Source of the DNA: Adhaeribacter pallidiroseus
GTDB lineage: Bacteria; Bacteroidota; Bacteroidia; Cytophagales; Hymenobacteraceae
Length of the DNA stretch: 64,000 nucleotides
Assembly (NCBI RefSeq): GCF_003340495.1
Contig: NZ_QASA01000001.1
Location: 5,208,001 to 5,272,000 of the forward strand
Reading direction: 5' to 3'
Shown here: one piece after another, positions 17,602 through 25,695 of the stretch
Position numbering within the stretch: position 1 is the stretch's first letter
Layout: the number at the start of each line of letters is the position of its first letter
Notes under the pieces: generated by a model
The model's database searches: none
What the model was told of the DNA's origin: nothing
What the model saw: only the letters and a program-made list of their open reading frames with translations
Position numbers and translations under genes: made by a program

Positions 17602-19947
17602 ATGAAAATCCTTTTGTACCGGGTGCTGCTCACGGCCTTCGTGATGAGTCTCTGCCCCTTATTTTCTGCCAGAGCGCAGGAAAAAGTAACCTTGAGCGGT
17701 TATCTTAAAAACAAAGCTTCCGGCGAAGGTTTAATTGGCGCCAGCATTGGCGTAAAGGAATTAACCGGCGTGGGCGCTACCACCAACGAATACGGTTTTT
17801 ACTCCCTCACCTTACCCAAAGGCATTTACACCATTCAGTTCTCGTACATTGGCTTTGCGCCTTTCGGCCAATCGGTAACACTTTCGGCCAACAAAAAGCT
17901 GGATGTAGAACTATCCGAAAACCAGACTACCCTCCGCGAAGTGGAAATTACGGCCCGTAAAGAAGACGAAAACGTGAAAACCATGGAAATGAGCACCCTG
18001 AAAATGCAGGTAGCGGAGCTCAAAAAAATGCCGGCCTTAATGGGTGAAGTGGACGTGATTAAAGGCATCCAGATGATGCCCGGCGTACAAACGGCCGGCG
18101 AAGGTACCTCGGGCTTTTACGTGCGCGGCGGCGGCGTAGATCAGAACCTGATTCAACTGGACGAAGCCCCAGTGTATAATGCCTCGCATTTATTGGGCTT
18201 TTTCTCGGTGTTTAACGCCGATGCCATTAAAGATGTGCAGCTATACAAAGGCGGTATTCCGGCCGAATATGGGGGGCGTTTATCTTCTTTACTCGACATC
18301 CGGATGAAAGAAGGTAACTCCAAAAAGTTGGGTGTTTCGGGTGGTATTGGTACGCTGTCGAGCCGGTTAACCGTAGAAGCACCTATTGTAAAAGATAAAG
18401 GATCGTTTATGGTATCGGGCCGGCGCACCTACGCCGATTTATTTTTTAAATTAAGCTCCGACGAGGCTCTCAAAAACAACAAACTTTACTTCTACGATCT
18501 CAACTTAAAAGCTAATTATAAACTCAACAACAACAACCGTTTGTTTGTATCGGGCTACTTTGGGCGCGATGTGGCTAAAAATTTATCGGCTTCTTTTAAC
18601 TGGGGCAACGCTACGGGTACTCTACGCTGGAACCATTTATTCAACGACCGGCTATTTTCCAATACCACGTTAATTTTCAGCGATTTTGATTATTCCTTGG
18701 GCTCCACGGATAAATCATCGGAATTTACCTGGACCTCACACATTAAAGATTACAGCCTGAAAAATGATTACACGTTTTACATTAACCCGCGCAACCAGGT
18801 TAAGTTTGGTTTTACCGGCACCTACCATCAGTTTTTACCGGGCAAAGTGGTACCGGGTCCGGATTCGTATTTTAACGAAATTAAGCTAAATTCCACAAGT
18901 GCTCTGGATGGTGCCCTGTACCTGAGCAATCAGCAAACGCTTTCGCCGCGCTTGTCCGTAGAATATGGCTTGCGTTTATCGGGTTTTGCCAACGTAGGTT
19001 CGGGCACTGTTTACGAATATGGCTCTGATGGCCGCACCAAGATAGATAGTACCGTGTATGGTTCTCTGGATAAGATTAAATCTTACGGCGGCTTAGAGCC
19101 CCGTTTCTCGGCCAAATACGAGCTAGATGACGTTAGTTCTATTAAAGCTTCTTACAACCGCACGCGCCAGTACCTGCATTTAATTTCCAATTCTACTTCG
19201 TCGCTGCCTTTCGACGTGTGGGTACCGAGCAACCAGTACACCAAACCGCAATACGCCGACCAGGTAGCTGCCGGCTACTTCCGGAACCTGCAAGATAATA
19301 TGTTCGAAACGTCGGTGGAAGTATATTATAAAAAAATGTACAACCAGATTGATTACAAAGACAACGCCGAGATTTTTTTAAATAATCGCATCGATACGGT
19401 GTTGTTACGCGGCGAAGGCAAATCGTACGGAGCGGAATTTTTTGTGCGGAAGCAGAAAGGCGCTTTAACTGGTTGGGTAAGTTATACCTTAGCCAAAACC
19501 GACCGTACGGTACCGGGCATCAACAATGGCCATGCGTACCCGGTACGTTACGATAAACGCCATTCGGTAAATATTGTAAGTACTTATCAATTAAGCCCGA
19601 AATGGAACGTGGGGGCGAACTGGGTATATTACACGGGCGGCGCTATTACGATGCCGGTAGGTAAATTTGAGTACAACGGTCAAACCTTCCCGGTATATTC
19701 GGCCCGGAACGGCTATCGCTTGCCGGCTTATCACCGCCTCGACTTATCCGCTACTCTGGAAAAGCCGCAAACCACCTATAAACGGTATTACAGTTCCTGG
19801 ACGTTCTCGTTGTATAATGCTTATTCGCGCAAAAATGCTTTCTCTATCTCGTTCCGCGAAAACGAAGATAATCAGGGCCGTACCGAAGCCGTGAAAACTT
19901 ATATGTTCGGTATTATTCCGGCCGTTACCTACAATTTTAGTTTTTAA
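17602..19947 (+). CDS. TonB-dependent outer-membrane receptor with carboxypeptidase-regulatory-like domain
   Basis: The 781-residue protein has a signal peptide (residues 1-25), a carboxypeptidase-D regulatory-like domain at about 30-110 (GYLKNKASGEGLIGASIGV ... GFYSLTLPKGIY), a plug domain (about 120-225, with VDVIKGIQMMPGVQ and YVRGGGVDQNLIQLDEAPVYN), and a 22-strand barrel ending in a C-terminal aromatic (YNFSF). It imports a substrate using TonB energy. The partner DUF4249 lipoprotein is the next gene instead of SusD, so the substrate is probably not a glycan, but it is unknown. Confidence 0.95.
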   Translation: MKILLYRVLLTAFVMSLCPLFSARAQEKVTLSGYLKNKASGEGLIGASIGVKELTGVGATTNEYGFYSLTLPKGIYTIQFSYIGFAPFGQSVTLSANKKLDVELSENQTTLREVEITARKEDENVKTMEMSTLKMQVAELKKMPALMGEVDVIKGIQMMPGVQTAGEGTSGFYVRGGGVDQNLIQLDEAPVYNASHLLGFFSVFNADAIKDVQLYKGGIPAEYGGRLSSLLDIRMKEGNSKKLGVSGGIGTLSSRLTVEAPIVKDKGSFMVSGRRTYADLFFKLSSDEALKNNKLYFYDLNLKANYKLNNNNRLFVSGYFGRDVAKNLSASFNWGNATGTLRWNHLFNDRLFSNTTLIFSDFDYSLGSTDKSSEFTWTSHIKDYSLKNDYTFYINPRNQVKFGFTGTYHQFLPGKVVPGPDSYFNEIKLNSTSALDGALYLSNQQTLSPRLSVEYGLRLSGFANVGSGTVYEYGSDGRTKIDSTVYGSLDKIKSYGGLEPRFSAKYELDDVSSIKASYNRTRQYLHLISNSTSSLPFDVWVPSNQYTKPQYADQVAAGYFRNLQDNMFETSVEVYYKKMYNQIDYKDNAEIFLNNRIDTVLLRGEGKSYGAEFFVRKQKGALTGWVSYTLAKTDRTVPGINNGHAYPVRYDKRHSVNIVSTYQLSPKWNVGANWVYYTGGAITMPVGKFEYNGQTFPVYSARNGYRLPAYHRLDLSATLEKPQTTYKRYYSSWTFSLYNAYSRKNAFSISFRENEDNQGRTEAVKTYMFGIIPAVTYNFSF

Positions 19948-19968
19948 TCTTTCCAAAAGCATTTCATC

Positions 19969-20757
19969 ATGAAAAATATACTTTTATTCTTCAGCTTAAT
20001 AGCGCTCCCTCTAGCAGGTTGCGAACAAGTAATTGATTATGAACTCGAACAAGGTACCGAAAAAATTGTTATTGAGGGACTTGTTACTGACCAGCCCGGA
20101 CCCTATACCGTGCGCGTATCGCGTACTTTGGGTTATTTGCAAAATGGTCGTACTCCCGGCATTGCCGATGCCGAAGTAACCAATTCGGATGATAAAGGCC
20201 ATTCGGAAGTATTACAAGCCAAAGGCGAAGGTATTTACCAAACTTCGGAGCTGGTGGGCACCATTGGTAATACGTACTTTTTTAAAGTAAAAGTAAACGG
20301 CCAGGAATACACTAGCCAATCGTATTTAAAACCGGTGAGCATCCTGGATTCGGTTACCTATAAATTTAAAGAAAAAAACGCCGAAACAGATGAAGGATAT
20401 TACGCGACTATTTACTTTCAGGAGCCAAAAGGCAAAGGCGATTATTACCGGTTTAACATTTGGGTAAACGAAGAGCCCGAAGACGACATAGTAGCCATTA
20501 ACGACGAAGTATACGACGGCAATTACGGCGACCCGGAAATTGATATTTCCCTAAAAAAAGGCGACAAACTACGGGTAGAAATGCTTTCGCTGGACCGGGC
20601 CGGTTACGACTTTTTACGGGTACTGGGTACCATGCAGTATTATACCGGTGGCCCGTTTGATGCGCCACCATCTAACGCTCCGAGTAATATCAGCAATGGC
20701 GCCATCGGTTATTTTGGAGCTTCGGCAGTTACAATAATAAATTCTACGGTAAAGTAA
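19969..20757 (+). CDS. DUF4249 outer-membrane lipoprotein, partner of the TonB receptor
   Basis: This 262-residue protein starts with a lipoprotein signal (MKNILLFFSLIALPLAGC, lipidated C18). The EKIVIEGLVTDQPGPYTVRVSRT segment is characteristic of DUF4249. The gene starts 21 bases after the receptor and shares its promoter and final terminator. These proteins occur next to TonB receptors in Bacteroidota and are thought to act at the cell surface; a defined role is lacking. Confidence 0.92.
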   Translation: MKNILLFFSLIALPLAGCEQVIDYELEQGTEKIVIEGLVTDQPGPYTVRVSRTLGYLQNGRTPGIADAEVTNSDDKGHSEVLQAKGEGIYQTSELVGTIGNTYFFKVKVNGQEYTSQSYLKPVSILDSVTYKFKEKNAETDEGYYATIYFQEPKGKGDYYRFNIWVNEEPEDDIVAINDEVYDGNYGDPEIDISLKKGDKLRVEMLSLDRAGYDFLRVLGTMQYYTGGPFDAPPSNAPSNISNGAIGYFGASAVTIINSTVK

Positions 20758-20770
20758 CCTGCTGTTTTCG

Positions 20771-20820
20771 CTACAAACAAAAGCCGCCGTTACTAAGGTA
20801 ACGGCGGCTTTTGTTTGTAG
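20771..20820. terminator. 23-bp perfect palindrome, bidirectional terminator
   Basis: Two perfect 23-base arms around TAAG form the longest hairpin in the window; the core is AAAGCCGCCGTTAC paired with its complement. It ends the rightward TonB/DUF4249 unit and could also serve the leftward fasciclin gene, whose stop lies 61 bases away. Confidence 0.85.
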
Positions 20821-20880
20821 GAATTTTAAATTTTTAAAATTTGAGTAAAAAACTTACCTGAAAAATATAAGCATAATCTT

Positions 20881-21402
20881 TTAATCTAGCTTTTTAGGTT
20901 TTAGAACATCGTCTATGGTATGTACTACTATATTTTTGGTGGTTTCGTGGCTACCGCTAATAGGTATGCTGTTAATGGAAACGGCGTTGAATTTCCGGAA
21001 AACAGTAATACTATCGCCGGCTAAAGTAGGTAAAACAGCCCCATCTTTTAAATCTATCAATGCATACCGGCCCAGCACTATATGATGTTGCATAATGGGT
21101 TGTAGCTTCTCGGCACTTTCGTATTGGAGTTCTTTTAAAGCGGCTTCGGTAGGAGCAAAAAAAGTGTACGGTTTATCGCTGGATAAAGTGGCTAAAATAC
21201 CCGACTGAATAATTAATTCCCGTAAAACAGGCCGCTCATTCGAAAGCGAAATAATATCAGCTGTTAAGGTGTTATTGGTGGAGCCAGCGGTTACAACGGG
21301 TATGGCGCTATTTAGCAGTTGTTGGGCCCAAGCCAATGAAGTACTGCTGCTAAAAAGCAGTATTAAAAATTGAACGGCCAATGTACTGGCGCAACGCTTC
21401 AT
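20881..21402 (-). CDS. Secreted fasciclin (FAS1) domain protein
   Basis: The 173-residue protein begins with a signal peptide (MKRCASTLAVQFLILLFSSS...AWAQ). One FAS1 domain follows: H1 motif YTFFAPTEAALKEL, the conserved MQHHIVLGRY, and H2-like IVVHTIDDVL. FAS1 domains mediate adhesion or extracellular interactions. The start codon lies 4 bases after a 19-bp perfect hairpin, an unusual position for a leader. The rhomboid gene is upstream on the same strand. Confidence 0.92.
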   Translation of the reverse strand: MKRCASTLAVQFLILLFSSSTSLAWAQQLLNSAIPVVTAGSTNNTLTADIISLSNERPVLRELIIQSGILATLSSDKPYTFFAPTEAALKELQYESAEKLQPIMQHHIVLGRYALIDLKDGAVLPTLAGDSITVFRKFNAVSINSIPISGSHETTKNIVVHTIDDVLKPKKLD

Positions 21403-21406
21403 GAGA

Positions 21407-21450
21407 GTATACAGAAGGAATAACCAAATCAGGTTATTCCTTCTGTATAC
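21407..21450 (-). promoter_or_regulatory. 19-bp perfect inverted repeat abutting the fasciclin start codon
   Basis: GTATACAGAAGGAATAACC and its exact complement flank the 6-base loop. On the minus strand the hairpin ends 4 bases before the ATG and has no T-run, so it is not a normal terminator. It may mask translation initiation or act as an operator for a dimeric regulator. Confidence 0.6.
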
Positions 21451-21497
21451 GCGAGATCAAGCAATCAGAATCAGAAAAATTTAAAAATTTTCGTTTA

Positions 21498-22130
21498 TTA
21501 GTTAAAGAACGGTAACCGCCATGCTCCAATTTGCTCAATAAAGTTTACTCCGGAACCGGGTAAGAGCAAAAAGCTTACGACAAAACCAAATACCGCCCCG
21601 TAAAAATGCGCACTGTGGTTGATACCGCCTCCCATTCGCTGCCCTTGGTAATAAGAATAAATCAGATAAACAAAGCCAAAAATAAAACCCGGCATACAAA
21701 TAAAAGCAAACAAACAAATTAGATTTAACGGATTAAACAAGATACTGGAAAATATAATAGCCGATACAGCGCCTGAAGCACCTAAGGCCCGGTAATCAAA
21801 ATCTTTTTTGTGCTTGATGTAAGTAGGAATATCGGCTATAATCATTCCGCCCAGATAGATAAGCAAGTAAAGCGCTATACCCATTTCATAACCAAAGCTA
21901 GCCATAAACACCCGCTCCACCACTTCGCCAAAAAAATACAACGACAGCATGTTAAAGAATAAATGTGTCCAGTCGGCGTGCAAAAAGCCGGAAGTAACAA
22001 AGCGGTACCACTGGTTCTTTTTATTTACACTAAACGGATGGAAAACCCACTTATCTAATAAATCCTGATGCGACCAGGCATAAATGGAAACTCCGGATGT
22101 CAGGATAATTAGAATCAGGGTGATGCTCAT
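21498..22130 (-). CDS. Rhomboid family intramembrane serine protease
   Basis: This 210-residue protein has six hydrophobic segments. The catalytic Ser is S119 in GASGAVS and the catalytic His is H175 in NHSAHFYGA (HxxxxxG spacing as in rhomboids). The HADWTHLFFNMLSLYFFG segment is the conserved loop 1/TM2 motif. It cleaves membrane proteins within the lipid bilayer; substrates are unknown. It follows the polyprenyl synthase gene with a 63-base gap that holds a short ATGG-rich repeat. Confidence 0.95.
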   Translation of the reverse strand: MSITLILIILTSGVSIYAWSHQDLLDKWVFHPFSVNKKNQWYRFVTSGFLHADWTHLFFNMLSLYFFGEVVERVFMASFGYEMGIALYLLIYLGGMIIADIPTYIKHKKDFDYRALGASGAVSAIIFSSILFNPLNLICLFAFICMPGFIFGFVYLIYSYYQGQRMGGGINHSAHFYGAVFGFVVSFLLLPGSGVNFIEQIGAWRLPFFN

Positions 22131-22148
22131 GTTTTTACTGTTTTATTA

Positions 22149-22190
22149 TGAATTGCTGAATGGCTAAATGGTAAATGGTACTTGGTAAAT
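22149..22190. repeat. Short ATGG/TAAATGG-rich repeat
   Basis: Imperfect TGAATGG, TAAATGG and TTGGTAAAT units fill the gap between rhomboid and polyprenyl synthase. The 20 bases 22171-22190 match 6965-6984 at 19 of 20 positions. Confidence 0.55.
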
Positions 22191-22193
22191 TTT

Positions 22194-23195
22194 TCAGCTT
22201 TCACGGGCCATTAGTTCAAAAGCTAAGCTTTGCAGTACTTCTTTGCGCTCGGCTGGAGCATCTACTGCGTGCAAACTTTGCATAGCTTCCTCGAAGTAAT
22301 AATTTATTTTGGTTTGCGTTTGCGCTTTTATCTGCAATTGGTCATAAATAGCGGTTACTTCCTGCACCTTTTGTTCCGGCGAGTATACCGCCTGTTCCCG
22401 GTATTTAGCAAAAACTTCTTTTTGCTCCGGGTTAGCTTGTTCCAAAGCGGTTAATAACAGAAAGGTTTTTTTATCCGCTAAAATATCGCCACCTACCTGT
22501 TTACCAAATTTTTCGCGGTCGCCGTACACATCCAATAAGTCGTCGCGCAGCTGAAAGGCAATGCCAATATTAATTCCAAAATTTTTCAACAGCAAGGCAT
22601 TGTTTTCGGAGGCATTGTTTAAGGTGGCTCCTAATTCTAAGCTAAAGCCCAACAGAACTGCCGTTTTCAGGGTAATCATGTGCAGGTAATCCGAGATACT
22701 TACTTCCTGGCTGCTTTCATAATTCATATCCAGCTGTTGACCTTCACAAACCTGGGCCGCTGTATGACTAAATAGCGTAAGTACTTTTCGTAGCTTACCC
22801 GTTTCTACTTGTAAAAAAAACTCATAAGCCCGCACCAGCATTACATCGCCGCTTAGAATAGCAATGTTTTGGTTCCACTTTTCATGCACGGTAGGTTGGC
22901 CCCGCCGGAGCGGAGCTTTATCCATAATATCATCGTGCAGCAACGAAAAATTGTGGAAAACTTCTGTGCCAATGGCGGGTAACAATACGTGATCTAATTC
23001 ATTTCCAAATAAATGCGCTGCTATTAAAGTAAGCGTTGGGCGTATACGTTTACCGCCCAGACGCATAATATACCGGATAGGCTCATACAATTCAGAAGGG
23101 TTATCCCCAAAAGAAAGCGTGGATATCTTCTGATTTATTCTTTGAGCAAAATCGGCGATAGTTACCGGCAAAGCGTGCTGTAATGGCTGGTTCAA
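22194..23195 (-). CDS. Polyprenyl diphosphate synthase (long-chain trans-isoprenyl)
   Basis: The 333-residue protein carries GGKRIRP (residues 47-53), the first Asp-rich motif HDDIMD (D88, D89, D92) with RRGQPT, and the second motif QLRDDLLD (D218, D219, D222). It condenses isopentenyl diphosphate onto an allylic diphosphate in the cytosol, most likely making the quinone side chain. The residues before the first Asp motif (EVFHNFSLL) lack the bulky pair typical of short-chain enzymes at positions -4/-5 only in part, so chain length is uncertain. It lies 12 bases after rnr and is probably cotranscribed. Confidence 0.93.
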   Translation of the reverse strand: MNQPLQHALPVTIADFAQRINQKISTLSFGDNPSELYEPIRYIMRLGGKRIRPTLTLIAAHLFGNELDHVLLPAIGTEVFHNFSLLHDDIMDKAPLRRGQPTVHEKWNQNIAILSGDVMLVRAYEFFLQVETGKLRKVLTLFSHTAAQVCEGQQLDMNYESSQEVSISDYLHMITLKTAVLLGFSLELGATLNNASENNALLLKNFGINIGIAFQLRDDLLDVYGDREKFGKQVGGDILADKKTFLLLTALEQANPEQKEVFAKYREQAVYSPEQKVQEVTAIYDQLQIKAQTQTKINYYFEEAMQSLHAVDAPAERKEVLQSLAFELMARES

Positions 23196-23207
23196 AGTAA
23201 TTCTGTT

Positions 23208-25517
23208 TTAATCATCAAAGCCATAATAATCTTTTAAATTATAGCCGTCAGGTTTTGCTTTTTTGGAAGCGTCTGTTTTAGTGGTATCCGTCTTTTTACT
23301 TCGGGTAGCTTTCTTAGCTTCCGTTTGCTCGGTTACCAGGAGTAAGTCAATGGTACGATCGTTCAAATTTACACCTTTTACTTCTACGGTTACTTCGTCG
23401 CCGAAAGAAATTATGCGTTTATTACGCCGGCCAATAATCCGGTAATTCTGCGCATCCAGTTCGTAGAAATCATCTTCCAGTTCGCTTAAGCGTACCATGC
23501 CTTCGCATTTATTTTCCTGAATTTCCACGTACAAGCCCCATTCGGTTACTCCCGAAACAATGCCTTTAAATTGCTGCCCAATGGTATTCTGCATGAACTC
23601 TACTTGCTTGTATTTGATGGAGGCCCGTTCGGCATCAGCCGCTCGTTTCTCCATTTCGGAAGAATATTTACATTTTTCTTCGTACTCTTCTTTGTTCTCG
23701 GATTTGCCGCTATTCAGATAATGAAATATCAACCGGTGCGCCATCATATCGGGGTACCGGCGAATAGGCGAAGTAAAGTGCGAATAATGTGCGAAGCCTA
23801 AACCAAAATGGCCTAAAGGTTCGGTCGTATATTTCGCTTTAGCCATTGTCCGGATTGCCAAATTCTGCAATACGTTTTGTTCGGGTTTGCCTTCGGTTTG
23901 TACGGCCAGTTTGTTTAGCTCATCCGAAATTTTATCAATGTTATCCACCGTTAAGTTATAGCCGAACCTTTTTGCAAACATCGAAAAATTTGTCAACTTA
24001 TCCGGGTCCGGCGCATCGTGGGTACGGTACACCATCGTATTCCGCACTTTGGTTTTTTTTATGTTAAACACGAATTCCGCCACCTTGCGGTTAGCCAGCA
24101 ACATAAATTCTTCAATTAACTTATGCGCATCTTTGCGTTCTTTTACATATACCGATAAAGGCTTGCCTTGTTCATCGAGCTTAAACTTTACTTCCACGGT
24201 TTCGAAACTGATAGCGCCGTTTTTAAAACGTTTATCTTTTAACTCGTGGGCAATTTTGTTTAAGGTTAGTATCTCCGAAGCAAAGTCGCCTTCGCCGGTT
24301 TCAATGCGTTGCTGCGCTTCTTCGTAGGTAAAACGGCGGTCGGAGTAAATAATGGTTTTGCCAATCCACTGGTCATATAGTTTGCCGGTTTCATCAAGCT
24401 CAAACACTGCCGAAAAGGTTAACTTTTCTTCGTGCGGCCTTAAAGAACACAAGCCGTTCGATAACTTTTCGGGCAGCATGGGAATGGTGCGGTCTACTAA
24501 GTAAACCGAAGTGGCCCGGTGATATGCTTCGCGCTCTAAGGCTGTTTTTTCCTGAATATAATGCGTTACGTCGGCAATATGCACACCAATTTCCCAATGC
24601 CCGTTTTCTAATTGCCGGATAGATAAGGCATCGTCAAAATCTTTCGCATCTAGCGGGTCGATGGTAAAAGTAGTGATATTCCGGAAATCGCGACGTTTGG
24701 CAATTTCTTCTTCCGGAATAGCCACTGGAATAATTTCCGCTTCTTTTTCCACATTTTCGGGAAACTCGAAAGGCAAGCCAAACTCGGCCATAATCGAGTT
24801 AATTTCGGCTTCGTTTTCACCGGCCGGACCAAAATTGCGCACTATTTTGCCAATTGGGCTTTTGTTACTGGAGGTTGGCCATTCGGTTATTTTTACTACT
24901 ACTTTATCCCCGTTTTTAGAGTCCAACAAATCATCTTCGCCCACAAATACATCAAAGTATAGTTTTCGGAAATCGGGGATTATAAAAGCAAAGTTTTTGG
25001 AAAGTTCTACTCTTCCTACTATCTCGTCTTTGGAGCGTTCGAGTATTTCTACTACTTCGCCTTCTTGCCGGTCGCCGCTCCCCGAGGAATATACGCGTAC
25101 TTTAACGCGGTCGCCGCCCATAGCAAATAGCAGCTTTTCACTGAATACCCGTACATCTTCTTCCGTTTCGTCCGACACAATGTAAGCGTATTTGGGATTT
25201 GCTAAATCCACAATGCCAGTGATGTAAGAAGCCGTATTGTTTAAAACGTAATTACTGCCTTCGAGTATCTTTAGCTTATCTTCTTTCCGGAGTTGCTTTA
25301 AATATTCGTTTATTAAATCGCGGCCTGCTTTATCGTTCACCCCCAACCGACGCGACAATTGTTTGTAGCCGAATGCCTGCTCCGGGTTGCTTAAAAATAT
25401 TTTATATAATCTAGATTTGGTTACTGTTAGTTCTTTACCCCGTGTTTTAGCAGTATTACCTGCTTTATCAGCACGATTGCTGTTACCACGAGGTGAGGTT
25501 TTTTCTTTGTTTCGCAT
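23208..25517 (-). CDS. rnr: Ribonuclease R
   Basis: The 769-residue protein has the RNase II/R order: an N-terminal helix-turn-helix (residues 30-80), cold-shock domains, the RNB catalytic domain with TIDPLDAKDFDDALS (the metal-binding Asp cluster) and HYSHFTSPIRRYPD, an S1 domain near 650-720 and a Lys-rich C-terminal tail. It degrades structured RNA from the 3' end. It heads a leftward group with the polyprenyl synthase and rhomboid genes. Its length is normal for the family. Confidence 0.96.
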   Translation of the reverse strand: MRNKEKTSPRGNSNRADKAGNTAKTRGKELTVTKSRLYKIFLSNPEQAFGYKQLSRRLGVNDKAGRDLINEYLKQLRKEDKLKILEGSNYVLNNTASYITGIVDLANPKYAYIVSDETEEDVRVFSEKLLFAMGGDRVKVRVYSSGSGDRQEGEVVEILERSKDEIVGRVELSKNFAFIIPDFRKLYFDVFVGEDDLLDSKNGDKVVVKITEWPTSSNKSPIGKIVRNFGPAGENEAEINSIMAEFGLPFEFPENVEKEAEIIPVAIPEEEIAKRRDFRNITTFTIDPLDAKDFDDALSIRQLENGHWEIGVHIADVTHYIQEKTALEREAYHRATSVYLVDRTIPMLPEKLSNGLCSLRPHEEKLTFSAVFELDETGKLYDQWIGKTIIYSDRRFTYEEAQQRIETGEGDFASEILTLNKIAHELKDKRFKNGAISFETVEVKFKLDEQGKPLSVYVKERKDAHKLIEEFMLLANRKVAEFVFNIKKTKVRNTMVYRTHDAPDPDKLTNFSMFAKRFGYNLTVDNIDKISDELNKLAVQTEGKPEQNVLQNLAIRTMAKAKYTTEPLGHFGLGFAHYSHFTSPIRRYPDMMAHRLIFHYLNSGKSENKEEYEEKCKYSSEMEKRAADAERASIKYKQVEFMQNTIGQQFKGIVSGVTEWGLYVEIQENKCEGMVRLSELEDDFYELDAQNYRIIGRRNKRIISFGDEVTVEVKGVNLNDRTIDLLLVTEQTEAKKATRSKKTDTTKTDASKKAKPDGYNLKDYYGFDD

Positions 25518-25695
25518 GTATTTTTTAAAATAAATCAGCTGTTAAGGTACTTATACGGGCATAAAGCCTGAGATGTAAGTAAGTAATAAGTGTATTATTT
25601 AAATTGAAGCTGATTTTTGATATTTTTTTAAATTTTTTATTTTTTAACGCTGCTTCCGGAACATACAACCATTATTCCTCTTGCTTGTTTTGGAA

